Source: a virus
IMG/VR virus record: IMGVR_UViG_3300020213_000023
Span: 31,046 to 95,045 of that record
Direction: 5' to 3' (one strand)
Length of the DNA: 64,000 nt
The notes beneath the pieces are model-generated. The model was not told the DNA's origin. It did not search any database and saw only the letters and a program-made list of their open reading frames with translations. Below, one piece after another: positions 16,384-25,108 of the stretch. Position numbers and translations under genes: made by a program. How positions within the stretch are numbered: position 1 is the first letter of the stretch; the number at the start of each line of letters is the position of its first letter.

Positions 16384-19383
16384 ATGTCTACAGGCACCTA
16401 CCGTCAATTTCCAGTTTACGCCGAAGACGAGACCGGCTTCAGCGATTCTGATGCCGCCGAGCCCATTGTCGACGGGGAGGCTGTAAGCGCGACGATTTTC
16501 AATCGTCCGATTGACAACCTGCGTCTGCGCACCGAAAAGGTGCGCGGTGCCATCGAGGACTTGGCGTACCTCGCTGACGCAGACCGCGCGCTGATCGTCG
16601 CAGGTCCGGGCAAGGTCACCTGGCCTGGCTCGGTGACGGCAGGCGCGTCCGGTATCTTTGTCCTCAGTGATGTCCTCTATGTCATCCCCGCGCTGACACG
16701 GGGAGGCGTGCAGGTTTCGCCCGTGCCTCCGACCGCCTCGTCGTTCGGCACCCTATCACTCGACAGAGCCACAGGCAGCTCTGCCGCAATTCTGGTGACC
16801 AGTCTCCTCCGTGACTTCCAGGGGGGGCACAAGCTCAACATCACGGTCGTATCGGGCACGGTGTACAGTTGCGTGCTGGCGGATGAAGAGACGATGTCCA
16901 TCGTTATCACCGCGACCGCCTCGACGGACTTGACGACAATCATCAATTCGCTCAACGCATTGGTGAATGCGAACACGGACAATATTTGTACAGCAGCGTT
17001 GCAAGGCGGTGCCTTGGGCGCTGACCTTATCGAACGCCCGCAATCCATTCGTCGTCAAACGGGAAACCATGACGCGGAGGCGCACGCGATCACGCCGGCT
17101 CAACTCGCGGCGTTCTTCGCAATCGGCGGGAACCCCCTCCTGGAGGGTGACTCGCTCTGCGTCCAGTACAGCACATTGATCGATACTTCGCCTGCCACTG
17201 ACGGCGGGCGACGCCAATCGATCCCGGAGAATTCCAACACGTCGGTTCTCACCGCGTCGTTGTTCAACTCCCGTGTGAGTCCGGATCGGTTGGTCAACGC
17301 GATCCCGGTTTGCAAGGTGGTTGACGGACGCCTTTGTTTCATTTCAGGGCAGCAAATTTTCGCGGGGGCTATCGCCGTTGACCTCGGCGGTGGCGTCGGT
17401 TCCGTCGCGCTCACGGACATCATGAGCAGCGTCGTCATGAACGACGGCAGCCTCGAATTCAGCCAAGGTGCGCACGCTGGCTTGACGTTCTCGGTGAACG
17501 GCGGCACGTACTGGATGAACGGCATCAAGACCACTAAAGCCGTGGACACCACGCTGCTCGCGGACGCGACAACGAACTACGTCTACATCGACACCGACGG
17601 CGACCTGAAGGACACAACATCGGCGTCGACCGCGACTACGCTGCCTCGTTTGGTCTTGTACAAGGCAGTCACGGCAGGCGGCGCAATCACAACTATCACC
17701 GATTTGCGTCGGTTCCACACGCGTTTCAATAGCCGAAAGTTTATCACCGTAGGTACTTACGGGGACTTCCAAATGCTCGAGAACGCCGTCGCATGGGTCG
17801 TCATGATGCGTTCTGTGGGTGAGGACTCGCCGTTGGAGATCGTCATCCAAGGCGACGTCACGATGACGTCACAGATCGTGCTCACCGACAGCGTGACTAT
17901 TCGTGCCAACGAACCAGGACAAGGACACATCAACACACCGTCGGGTGTTGCCGCGTTCTCTGTTCAATCGGGAACCGTTGACGACGTCATCTTCGAGAAC
18001 ATCCGTTTCAACGTTCCTACTGCCGTCGGATCCGGGTTGATTGACATCGGCGGTACCGCCGCGTGCAATACGTGGGAGTTGAATCGTTGCCGCATCAACG
18101 GCGGACGCGGCGTCCACGCGATCGAGGTTATCTCAACCGCTGCGCACAACGGTTGGAGGATCCGTGATTGTGAATTCTTCGGCATGGCGCACACAGCGAT
18201 CACGCTGTCTATTGCACTAGAACAGATGTCCAACGCTGTCATCAGCGGCAACAAGATCACGGGCGGGTTGGGTGACGCGTTTGACGCGGGTATTTTCGTT
18301 GGCTACGACTCACACAACAACTGCATCGAAAAAAACCACATTGAAACAGGCGGAATCGCGATTGCCGTGTCGGACGATAACCTCGCGTCTTCGTTGACCG
18401 CGGTATGCACAGGAAATCAGGTCTCAAACAACTACGTCACGGGTGCTTTCAACACAAACGCAGTTCAGATTTGCGGTGAAACCCTTCTCGAAGGAAACCA
18501 CGTTTCCGCGTGTGACCCAGGCTCGAGCACCAACGGTGTTGTTAGTGTTTGGGGAAACGGCGGCCCCGTCGTTATCCAAAACAACCACATCCTTAACTGG
18601 GCGCAAGGCGCTGCGATCGAGTTTAACGACGATTTCTACAGCTCGCTCGTCGCGAACAACGTACTTCGTACGACTCTCGAGACCGCTGACTTTGGCTTGT
18701 ACGACGTAACCAGTAACCTGGGGCCGATGACAGTCGTTGGAAACATCATCGACCTGTCCGGCGCGGCTGTCCCCGCCGGATCCCCTAGCGGGGTTGCTGT
18801 TGGACTCAACGCGCGCCAGGGTGTCTCCGTGTCGGGTAACATGTTTCGCGGCGTGGGCACCGTCGGCCTTCCGTCAGCCGGAATCATCGCGCTGGGCGCC
18901 AACGCTAGTATCGTCGGAAACATCTTCAACCACTGCTATGGCGTGCCTTACGCGGTTGGTACGACCCCGGTTATCGCAGGTAATCAAGGAAACAGCGGCG
19001 GCAGCACTAACGCGGATGTGTCTCGGCTGGATAACGCTGGCGCTGTTTGCCATTACGGCTTCCAGCGTTCCGAAGCGTTGGCCACGTTGACCACTGCTTC
19101 GATTACGCTCAATCAGAACTGTTCTACTCTGTTCGTTGCATGTCCCGGAGGAACAACACACGTCATCGGTGGATTCACGGGAGGGCGAAAGGGGCGTCGT
19201 ATCGAGGTTTGGAATACCGGCACCACGACGGTTGATATCGGACACGAGGACGGTCTCATCGGGACTGCGACGGACCGCATTCACTGCTCGGGCACGGCAG
19301 ACATCACCGTGCCGGCAAAGAGTTGTGTGGTTGTAACCTACGACGACGACATCAGCCGTTGGCGCGCAGCCCGGTTGACCTAA
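16384..19383 (+). CDS. tailspike/tail fibre with parallel beta-helix
   Basis: 999 residues from ATG 16384 with AAGGA upstream. The N-terminal ~120 residues probably attach to the baseplate. Residues ~450-880 show the repeating pattern of a right-handed parallel beta-helix (VISGNKITGG, NNCIEKNHIETGG, IQNNHILNWAQG, VVGNIIDLSG, VSGNMFRGVG), as in pectate-lyase-like polysaccharide-binding or -cleaving tailspikes. The C-terminal ~110 residues form a separate cap. It likely recognises or degrades a surface glycan. It is the last gene of the (+) tail operon, and its stop overlaps the stop of the convergent gene. Confidence 0.8.
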   Translation: MSTGTYRQFPVYAEDETGFSDSDAAEPIVDGEAVSATIFNRPIDNLRLRTEKVRGAIEDLAYLADADRALIVAGPGKVTWPGSVTAGASGIFVLSDVLYVIPALTRGGVQVSPVPPTASSFGTLSLDRATGSSAAILVTSLLRDFQGGHKLNITVVSGTVYSCVLADEETMSIVITATASTDLTTIINSLNALVNANTDNICTAALQGGALGADLIERPQSIRRQTGNHDAEAHAITPAQLAAFFAIGGNPLLEGDSLCVQYSTLIDTSPATDGGRRQSIPENSNTSVLTASLFNSRVSPDRLVNAIPVCKVVDGRLCFISGQQIFAGAIAVDLGGGVGSVALTDIMSSVVMNDGSLEFSQGAHAGLTFSVNGGTYWMNGIKTTKAVDTTLLADATTNYVYIDTDGDLKDTTSASTATTLPRLVLYKAVTAGGAITTITDLRRFHTRFNSRKFITVGTYGDFQMLENAVAWVVMMRSVGEDSPLEIVIQGDVTMTSQIVLTDSVTIRANEPGQGHINTPSGVAAFSVQSGTVDDVIFENIRFNVPTAVGSGLIDIGGTAACNTWELNRCRINGGRGVHAIEVISTAAHNGWRIRDCEFFGMAHTAITLSIALEQMSNAVISGNKITGGLGDAFDAGIFVGYDSHNNCIEKNHIETGGIAIAVSDDNLASSLTAVCTGNQVSNNYVTGAFNTNAVQICGETLLEGNHVSACDPGSSTNGVVSVWGNGGPVVIQNNHILNWAQGAAIEFNDDFYSSLVANNVLRTTLETADFGLYDVTSNLGPMTVVGNIIDLSGAAVPAGSPSGVAVGLNARQGVSVSGNMFRGVGTVGLPSAGIIALGANASIVGNIFNHCYGVPYAVGTTPVIAGNQGNSGGSTNADVSRLDNAGAVCHYGFQRSEALATLTTASITLNQNCSTLFVACPGGTTHVIGGFTGGRKGRRIEVWNTGTTTVDIGHEDGLIGTATDRIHCSGTADITVPAKSCVVVTYDDDISRWRAARLT

Positions 19384-19658
19384 ACCTCCCGGATGATCGA
19401 TTCGCCGCCACCGCCGATGTAGTGGCAGCCGAACTCGACCCATCTAACGCGCTCCCCCAAACGACGGAACTCAACGACCATGCCCCCTTTCGGGGGCATT
19501 TTCTTGTCCGGCGAGTGCCAGTCGTACAGCTCGCGCACCACGACTTCGTCGTAGACGTGATGCTCGATCGAGTGGGAGCCCTCGCCCTTCTTGAGGTAGT
19601 AGAAGGCTAGCCTCTTGAGGACCTCGGTGATGCCGAGCTTGTGCTCGACCCGGCTCAT
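19380..19658 (-). CDS. small hypothetical protein
   Basis: 92 residues from ATG 19658, overlapping the stop of the preceding minus gene as ATGA. The sequence begins MSRVEHKLGITEVLKRLAFY and contains HSIEHHVYDEVVVRELYDWH and a Gly-rich end. Many His and charged residues, no clear family. It forms a two-gene unit with the zinc-ribbon protein. The coding region also contains the terminator hairpin of the opposite operon. Confidence 0.6.
   Translation of the reverse strand: MSRVEHKLGITEVLKRLAFYYLKKGEGSHSIEHHVYDEVVVRELYDWHSPDKKMPPKGGMVVEFRRLGERVRWVEFGCHYIGGGGESIIREV
19480..19503 (+). terminator. intrinsic terminator of the tail operon inside a convergent gene
   Basis: ATGCCCCC (19480-19487), loop TTTC, GGGGGCAT (19492-19499), then TTTC on the + strand. 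This is a compact GC-rich hairpin with a short U-tract about 100 bases past the tailspike stop. It lies within the coding sequence of the opposing minus gene. Confidence 0.65.
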
Positions 19659-19882
19659 TCGGATTTCCCGAACGCCTTCTGTTCCATTTCGAGCGCGGAG
19701 TACTGGTTGTAGATCAGCCGTCCGATTTCGTTTTGCTTCAGCACGACCTTGCAGGTCTTTACACCGGAAATGCACTCCGGACAGATTGCGCCCACGACGA
19801 CTTCGCCTTGACGGATCACCAGACCATCGGTGATGCTGACGCCAGGCCCGAACTCACTCTCACAATTGTTGCATTTGCGCAT
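19655..19882 (-). CDS. small zinc-ribbon protein, probably leaderless
   Basis: 75 residues from ATG 19882. It has CNNC near the N-terminus and CPEC about 36 residues later, a typical two-knuckle zinc ribbon. TACATT lies exactly six bases upstream and no Shine-Dalgarno site is present, so the shorter start at 19882 is preferred to upstream in-frame starts. Such small ribbons often bind nucleic acid or protein partners. The role here is unknown. Confidence 0.65.
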   Translation of the reverse strand: MRKCNNCESEFGPGVSITDGLVIRQGEVVVGAICPECISGVKTCKVVLKQNEIGRLIYNQYSALEMEQKAFGKSE

Positions 19883-19888
19883 TTTGTG

Positions 19889-19894
19889 AATGTA
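19889..19894 (-). promoter_or_regulatory. -10-like TACATT before the gene at 19882
   Basis: On the minus strand TACATT is followed by CACAAA and then ATG. The element sits directly behind the terminator of the upstream gene, as expected for the start of a new transcription unit. Confidence 0.5.
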
Positions 19895-19896
19895 CC

Positions 19897-19932
19897 AAAA
19901 GAAGAAGGGTCCCTTCAATCAAGAAGGGACCC
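19897..19932 (-). terminator. intrinsic terminator after the ribonucleotide reductase gene
   Basis: Minus-strand hairpin GGGTCCCTTC / GAAGGGACCC (19932-19923 and 19916-19907) with a six-base loop, then TTCTTCTTTT. It lies 21 bases after the reductase stop. Confidence 0.8.
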
Positions 19933-19952
19933 CAAATCAATCGAGTTGTTCG

Positions 19953-22274
19953 CTAGAACTTGACTTCGCAAGCACCGCCGGCACAGGCCGCCTCGCCGGT
20001 GAGGTTCGTCCCGTCTTCCAACTCCAGGATCGCCGTGTAGTCGACAGGCTTGTAGTACGCGATGAGCTGGTTGTATCGCGCTTCATCCGCCTCGGTGACC
20101 ACGGCTTCATTGGGAGCGAACGCGTAGTCCTTGTCACTCGTCGCGGCGATCAGGCTGACGCCTGTAAAGAACTCCCGGTTGTCCCAGATGTAATCTGCAA
20201 CCGCGTCCCATTCGTCCGGATGCACGTGAACCGTGTTGGACACGTTGTGCGTTAGTCCAGGAGAGACGCTCGTGTCCGCGGTGCCTGGAAGCACCCAGTT
20301 TTGTTGGGTGCTGCGTACCATGTCGAGGAACGTGAGCGCCGTCAGGTCCTCCTTGAGGACCGCACCGGGAGGAGCCTCGACAGGGAACTCGATGACGAAT
20401 TTCCCGTCGGGCTTCTTTACGCACATGTGCGGGTTGACCGCCTTGAACGCGAGGAAGACCGTTTCCATCTCGTCGGCAGTCACGCGTCGAATGTAGCGAC
20501 GGGCGTGGTGCGCGTGATGCCCAGATCCAACGCAGCCCAGCTCGAGGGACGTGGTCCCTGACGGCTTGACGCAGGTGGTTCGCGCTGCGGGACGAATGCC
20601 GATGCGGGCAGCGTATTCGGCGTTCCACTGTTTTACCTTGAGCGCCATCTCGCGCTGCAACTCCGGGTCACACGAGATCTCGCTAGCGTCGAGCATTCCG
20701 GTCATGCCGATGCCGAGAAGCGCCTCACGCTCTGCGATGACCTCGCTCTGCCAGCCCAGGTACGCCATGTCCGTGTACGCCGCCTGCAGGGTTCCGATGA
20801 TCGCGGCGGCCTTGGCGGCGACCTCGAAGTCGGCGGGCGACTTGAACATCGCCGCGTTGATCTCGCACAGGTTGCAGAACGCCCAGCCGGTGATGACGTC
20901 GCCCATCTTTACATCGGGAATCGACTTGCCTCGATCGGCACGCTGCGCGAGCAGTTCGATGAGCTTGCCGTCGACGACAATCTTGGGGTTGAGGCCGATC
21001 TCGGCACAGGGGTTTGTGCCGTGGTCGAAGTCGCTGCAGAAGTAGAAGCCCGGCTCGCCCCACTCCTTGGTCATCTGGATGATCCGCTTGAACTGTTTCT
21101 TCTTCACTTCGTCACGCTTGAGCATGACGCTGTTGTTCGCGTTCGAGCGCCACGGGTGGGTCTTCCACCAGGAGCCAGTCTTGGCGTTGACCATCTCGCT
21201 GTCGTCGAGCGAGAACAGGCAGATCATCGCGGAGCGTCGGATACCGCCGCTGAGCACAGCGTCAGCTGCGTGACACATGACATCGTGACACTCGATGGGG
21301 CGGAGCTTTCGGCCCTGCGCTCCGTCGAGGATCTTGCGAACCTGCTCGAGGGACTCCTTGAGCCTGCGATGCCCGGGGGCGCGTCCTCCGCTGGTCTTGA
21401 GCGGCGTGCCCTTCTTGCGGATCAGCGCGTAGTTGAACTCGATGTTGTAGCCCTCGACGTAGCTCATCATGAGCGCGTAGAGCGCATCGGCCCAACCCTC
21501 GATCGAATCCGCGATGGTGTGGTGCACGACGTTGTCGACGTCGATGAACTTCAGCGGGGGCAGCTTGTCGACGTGCTCGAACTGCACGGAATAGCCAACG
21601 CCGGAGCCGCACAGGAGGAGGAACATCGCCTCCGCGAAAACACGAGGACGATCGATGAACGAAAAAGTGCAGTTGTAGATGCGGTTGTTGACTGCTTCAA
21701 CGGCCGCGCCGCCGAACTGCATCGAACGCATCGACGGCAGCACCCGCTTCTCGAGCACCTGATCGAACGCCCAGCAGATGTCTGCGTCGAGGCCTACGAC
21801 ATGGGCGAACTTACGTCGATGCATCTCCCGGACTCGTACCACCGTCTCGTGGTACAGCTCGCGCCGCATCTCTGCTTGGATGTGGCGGGCGTACTTCGAG
21901 TGGTGGATGTACTCTGACACGGCAAGCGGGTCAGGCGTGCGGCGTTGCTGTCTGCGCTCCGCGTGCTTCTCCCGGTAAACGATGTACGCCCTCGCCACGG
22001 CGAAGTGGCGGAACTTCATCAGCGCGATTTCGACGGCGTCTTGGATCTGCTCGACGTCGGCCACTTCGGCGCTGAGGGTGTTGATCGCGAGTGCAACGAC
22101 CTTGCGTACCTTCGCTTCGTCGACCGTGCCTTCCGCCTCTTCCCATGCTTTCCGGATAGCGCACTCAATCTTGTGTGAGTCGAACACCTGCAGCGTAGCC
22201 CCGTCACGCTTCCGGACCTGAAGAGGTTCCGCTGTTTCCTTGAATGCCGGGTGATTGAGCACGCTGATGTCCAT
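19953..22274 (-). CDS. nrdJ: adenosylcobalamin-dependent ribonucleotide reductase (class II)
   Basis: 773 residues, close to the monomeric class II size. An ATP-cone occupies ~18-100 (VRKRDGATLQVFDSHKIE). The catalytic barrel includes NPCAEIGL with the active-site Cys and Glu (~420), and SGTTSLELGCVGSGHHAHHA further on. The C-terminus ends CAGGACEVKF, the Cys pair that re-reduces the active site. It converts ribonucleotides to deoxyribonucleotides using B12 and needs no second subunit or oxygen. The monomer-type fold and C-terminal Cys pair resemble ribonucleoside-triphosphate reductases. No thioredoxin or B12 gene is nearby. AGGAAAAG precedes the start. Confidence 0.92.
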   Translation of the reverse strand: MDISVLNHPAFKETAEPLQVRKRDGATLQVFDSHKIECAIRKAWEEAEGTVDEAKVRKVVALAINTLSAEVADVEQIQDAVEIALMKFRHFAVARAYIVYREKHAERRQQRRTPDPLAVSEYIHHSKYARHIQAEMRRELYHETVVRVREMHRRKFAHVVGLDADICWAFDQVLEKRVLPSMRSMQFGGAAVEAVNNRIYNCTFSFIDRPRVFAEAMFLLLCGSGVGYSVQFEHVDKLPPLKFIDVDNVVHHTIADSIEGWADALYALMMSYVEGYNIEFNYALIRKKGTPLKTSGGRAPGHRRLKESLEQVRKILDGAQGRKLRPIECHDVMCHAADAVLSGGIRRSAMICLFSLDDSEMVNAKTGSWWKTHPWRSNANNSVMLKRDEVKKKQFKRIIQMTKEWGEPGFYFCSDFDHGTNPCAEIGLNPKIVVDGKLIELLAQRADRGKSIPDVKMGDVITGWAFCNLCEINAAMFKSPADFEVAAKAAAIIGTLQAAYTDMAYLGWQSEVIAEREALLGIGMTGMLDASEISCDPELQREMALKVKQWNAEYAARIGIRPAARTTCVKPSGTTSLELGCVGSGHHAHHARRYIRRVTADEMETVFLAFKAVNPHMCVKKPDGKFVIEFPVEAPPGAVLKEDLTALTFLDMVRSTQQNWVLPGTADTSVSPGLTHNVSNTVHVHPDEWDAVADYIWDNREFFTGVSLIAATSDKDYAFAPNEAVVTEADEARYNQLIAYYKPVDYTAILELEDGTNLTGEAACAGGACEVKF

Positions 22275-22285
22275 GGGGTCTTTTC

Positions 22286-22834
22286 CTAGATGGAGTTTTT
22301 AACGACGCGTCGGATACGGCGCGCGGGTTTCTTCGGCTTTGGAAAACGCAAGGAATGCAAAACCTCGAGTTGCGCTCGGTTAGGAGGCGCTAGCTCGAGG
22401 TGATAGCAACGGGCGATCTGCGACAGGAAAAACGCGTCCGCCTGGTTGTCGTCGGACGTGACAAAACCAGCCCGCTTGGCTGCCTCAACCATGTCTTCTT
22501 TTTCGGCACTGGCGTTTCCCGTGGCGAATTTCTTGAGAGAGACCGGCGGCACGACGACGTATGGGACTTCGTTTTCGAACATGAGCAGGCGAAGCACCCC
22601 GCCTACTTCGCCTAGTTCGAAAACTCGGCCGACACTATTATAGGAGTAGCCCTCGACTGCTCCAAACAAGACACTGAGCCCGAGTAAAGGCGCCACGCGG
22701 CTCTTTACGTACGCAAGGCGTTCAACGTCTCGGCATTTCCCAGGGATCACCGTCTCATGGTGTTCTACCTGTCCGTTCGGGCGGACCCGGCACAAGCCGG
22801 TTGCGTTCAAGCTCTGGTCGATCCCCAAGTACAT
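22286..22834 (-). CDS. RuvC-like Holliday junction resolvase
   Basis: 182 residues from ATG 22834 (CGAGG upstream). The RNase-H-like RuvC signature is visible: MYLGIDQSLNATG (Asp6), AVEGYSY (Glu61) and SDDNQADAFFL (Asp128/129 and Asp133) as the acidic catalytic set. The Lys/Arg-rich C-terminus (PKPKKPARRIRRVVKNS) would bind DNA. It probably resolves branched phage DNA before packaging. It lies 11 bases before the reductase gene and is probably co-transcribed with it. Confidence 0.8.
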   Translation of the reverse strand: MYLGIDQSLNATGLCRVRPNGQVEHHETVIPGKCRDVERLAYVKSRVAPLLGLSVLFGAVEGYSYNSVGRVFELGEVGGVLRLLMFENEVPYVVVPPVSLKKFATGNASAEKEDMVEAAKRAGFVTSDDNQADAFFLSQIARCYHLELAPPNRAQLEVLHSLRFPKPKKPARRIRRVVKNSI

Positions 22835-22850
22835 GAGCGAAACCTCGGTG

Positions 22851-22856
22851 TACCAT
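22851..22856 (+). promoter_or_regulatory. -10-like TACCAT before the gene at 22863
   Basis: TACCAT is followed by exactly six bases (GCGGCA) and ATG 22863. No Shine-Dalgarno site is present. It lies between divergent starts only 28 bases apart. Confidence 0.45.
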
Positions 22857-22862
22857 GCGGCA

Positions 22863-23234
22863 ATGGCGGTTTCATTCAGTTTGCGACAAATCACGTCGGT
22901 TGTTACGGGACCTCTTTACCGCGTGAACAATACGGTTGACGCGGCCACCGACGCCTCCCTGATGATCTTCGTGTTCAAAACGACGACACAAGAATTCAGT
23001 CACTACGCAACGGTGGCAGACATTGAAACCTACCCCGATACGTACGCACAGGCCGTCTCAGACGGCGCAGCGTTCTATCGGCTTGCTTCAGTTGTTCGAG
23101 ATTGGGGAACCGTCGAGGAAATGGAAGCAGATGTCGCGATGACCCTGAGTCGCACGCAGTTTCTCGCGAACGAGCTGAACGCCGTGCAAGTGGGCGTTTC
23201 GTCCGATACAACCACCGTCATCGTACCGGAGTGA
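22863..23234 (+). CDS. probable virion-associated protein, unknown
   Basis: 123 residues from ATG 22863 (MAVSFSLRQ). A longer frame from 22833 would overlap the divergent resolvase start. TACCAT six bases upstream suggests a leaderless message. The protein contains LMIFVFKTTTQEFSHYATVAD, and the C-terminal half has an acidic helix then a polar beta end. It forms a two-gene unit with the next gene, four bases downstream. No family recognised. Confidence 0.65.
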   Translation: MAVSFSLRQITSVVTGPLYRVNNTVDAATDASLMIFVFKTTTQEFSHYATVADIETYPDTYAQAVSDGAAFYRLASVVRDWGTVEEMEADVAMTLSRTQFLANELNAVQVGVSSDTTTVIVPE

Positions 23235-23237
23235 TTC

Positions 23238-24233
23238 ATGGCTACCCTTGAACAAACACGTCACGTTGAACTGGTTTCGGGAACGCGTCAGAGATTCGTC
23301 GTAACCAGTACGATGACGGGAGCCATCATTCCAGGACAGCTTCCCCACTTGGGCGTGTTCGTGATGCGTATCATCACGCGAGATGACCCCCAGGACGATA
23401 CTTTCCAGCGTGTCGCTCGAATTGCAGACCTGAGTGAATTGCCGCTAGGCCGCGATGAGGGTCTCGACAGCGATGATGGTGTCGATATTGACTACCTCGC
23501 CAGTATCGTAGTTTTGAACTACGACACGCTCTCTGAAGCGAAGCTGGCCTATGTCGCTATCAAAGACCGCGTCAATGCGTTGGTCACCGACTGGGTTGAC
23601 TACATGCTGAACTTCGATGCGCCGATCATCTCACCCGAGATCTTCACGTTGCCGGATGTTGATGATTCGCAATTCGAGGTTCTGGCGGCTACATACAAGA
23701 TCGCTAAGCAGGACCGCTATCAAAAGAACTTGCTGAAGCTCGAGGCCGACGCTGTGCTGACGCGTGCGACCGCCGACTACAACTACAAACGTGCTCGTGA
23801 AGTCGAGCTGGATTCGATGGTGGCCAAGGGCATCATCGTCGATGCGGACATGAGCGCAGCGTCGAGCTTTCACGCCGCGTTGTTGTCGGAGGGAACGACC
23901 TTCCTGGCGGCAGCCGCGTGTGCAGCCGCGGGTGACAAGGCAGATTTCCAAGACGCGCTTAACACAGGGACAAACGAGACGAGCATCCTCGCTGCGTACG
24001 ATGTTGACGTTGCGACCCTTACGGGACTCATCAACGGTTACGACGCGGCGCGCGTCGTAGAAGTGGCCGCCGCCAGCGCCGCGTTGGCGACCGCGCAGGC
24101 GGACCAGATCGCCAAGGCGCAGGCCTACACGACGGCGCAGACAACGGAGACCACGGCCCTTGCCGCCGTCATCGCCGTGTGTCCCGACTTCGAGAAGAAC
24201 TCGATCCCGTTTGTCGACGACACTGAGGTGTAG
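23238..24233 (+). CDS. Ala-rich helical protein, probable virion protein
   Basis: 331 residues from ATG 23238. The first ~110 residues are mixed alpha/beta and acidic (GLDSDDGVDIDYLAS). Residues ~150-310 are strongly Ala-rich and helical with heptad-like stretches (AAASAALATAQADQIAKAQA), suggesting a long coiled coil. The protein ends in an acidic tail. Style and co-transcription with the preceding gene suggest a structural or fibre-accessory protein, but no family could be assigned. Confidence 0.6.
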   Translation: MATLEQTRHVELVSGTRQRFVVTSTMTGAIIPGQLPHLGVFVMRIITRDDPQDDTFQRVARIADLSELPLGRDEGLDSDDGVDIDYLASIVVLNYDTLSEAKLAYVAIKDRVNALVTDWVDYMLNFDAPIISPEIFTLPDVDDSQFEVLAATYKIAKQDRYQKNLLKLEADAVLTRATADYNYKRAREVELDSMVAKGIIVDADMSAASSFHAALLSEGTTFLAAAACAAAGDKADFQDALNTGTNETSILAAYDVDVATLTGLINGYDAARVVEVAAASAALATAQADQIAKAQAYTTAQTTETTALAAVIAVCPDFEKNSIPFVDDTEV

Positions 24234-24238
24234 AAGCT

Positions 24239-24277
24239 AAAAAAAGAGGGCGCCGGGATGTTGTTCCCGGCGCCCTC
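24239..24277 (-). terminator. strong intrinsic terminator between convergent genes
   Basis: A perfect 13-bp stem (24246-24258 with 24265-24277, loop TGTTGT). On the minus strand it is followed by seven Ts, directly after the stop of the gene at 24281. The same hairpin lies 13 bases after the (+) stop at 24233 and may also slow transcription from that side. Confidence 0.9.
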
Positions 24278-24280
24278 AGA

Positions 24281-24808
24281 CTAAGTGCGCATACGAATGC
24301 TCGCGGTGAGCAAGTCAACGTAAGCCCGCACACGTCGGTGCGCGGGTGCTCGCAGAGTTCGGATCTTGCCGCCTAGCCGACGGCTTGCGTGCGCGAAAGC
24401 GTTGCACCTTGCGGTGTAGCATTTGCGACACCACTGCCTTGGTCTACGCGGAACAGGTTCCCGTGCCGCGCGTTCCACAACACCACAAGGGCAAATCACT
24501 ATGCGTGTCTGGGGTCGAAGCGACGGCTCTGTATTCAATGTCCTGCATCGCTTACTGCAGTAGTCGCGGACGGCATCGCGCTGGGCACACCCGAACCCGA
24601 CCACCAAACGCTCTTCCTTTCCGCAGTAATGACAGATCAACAATCTCAGTCGTGGTGGGTTGGAAAGAAACTCCAGGTGGGTGATGTTGCAGTATGCGTT
24701 GCAGAAGTTACTACTTCGTTTGTAATGCATGAACCGCATCAACGGTTTACCGCACCACAGACAATTACGTCCGTTAGGTGTTTTTCTTGCCGGTCCTCGT
24801 TTTTGCAT
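24281..24808 (-). CDS. multi-zinc-finger protein
   Basis: 175 residues from ATG 24808 (AGG upstream). A TTG at 24838 would add ten residues. Cys pairs recur: CLWC, then CNAYC, CHYC, CSKRC, CPC and CRKC, which suggests about three zinc knuckles of HNH or treble-clef type, but no clear HNH catalytic triad is seen. The C-terminal third is Arg-rich (RVRAYVDLL end). A DNA- or RNA-binding role is inferred. It overlaps the upstream small gene by 35 bases and is followed by a strong terminator. Confidence 0.6.
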   Translation of the reverse strand: MQKRGPARKTPNGRNCLWCGKPLMRFMHYKRSSNFCNAYCNITHLEFLSNPPRLRLLICHYCGKEERLVVGFGCAQRDAVRDYCSKRCRTLNTEPSLRPQTRIVICPCGVVERAAREPVPRRPRQWCRKCYTARCNAFAHASRRLGGKIRTLRAPAHRRVRAYVDLLTASIRMRT

Positions 24809-24974
24809 TTTGATGCCTGAACTCTTCCATGTAAGCAATCTCCAGCCAGCCTAGATACGCAATTGCTTGTGCTTCGGCGGGGGACAGGCTTCCTCCGTAT
24901 ACCTCTTTCTGCCATTTCGCGATTTCGGCGCGGATCTGGTTTTCAGTTCGAGGCTTGGTTGACTTCTTCTTCAT
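24774..24974 (-). CDS. small basic protein, unknown
   Basis: 66 residues from ATG 24974, overlapping the previous stop as ATGA. It has a Lys/Arg-rich N-terminus, a central helix (SLSPAEAQAIAYLGWLEIAY) and a basic C-terminus. No family recognised. It belongs to a chain of overlapping small minus genes downstream of the DUF932-like gene. Confidence 0.6.
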   Translation of the reverse strand: MKKKSTKPRTENQIRAEIAKWQKEVYGGSLSPAEAQAIAYLGWLEIAYMEEFRHQNAKTRTGKKNT

Positions 24975-25108
24975 TCGACCTTCACCCCCTCGAGCCGAGA
25001 CAGTACATCGGTGAGGCGGACCTCTTTGTCGATGCGCAGCATGTCGTTGATGAATTGGAGGTGCTTCTTTTTCCCTGCGAAGCGCTTCCGCATCTCTGCG
25101 ACGTTCAC
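24971..25108 (-). CDS. very small protein coupled to the DUF932-like gene
   Basis: 45 residues. The start is GTG 25108, which overlaps the stop of the upstream gene as GTGA. An internal ATG at 25093 would give 40 residues. The sequence includes MRKRFAGKKKHLQFINDM and a Leu/Val-rich end (RLTDVLSRLEGVKVE), likely two short helices. The stop overlaps the next start as ATGA. Function unknown. Confidence 0.5.
   Translation of the reverse strand: MNVAEMRKRFAGKKKHLQFINDMLRIDKEVRLTDVLSRLEGVKVE

Noticed and set aside
21021-21917. 298-codon plus-strand open frame
   Set aside because: Antisense to the ribonucleotide reductase, whose catalytic motifs are clear.
24389-24820. 143-codon plus-strand open frame
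   Set aside because: The minus frame has ordered CxxC knuckles and a terminator with seven Ts on its strand, so the minus gene is preferred.
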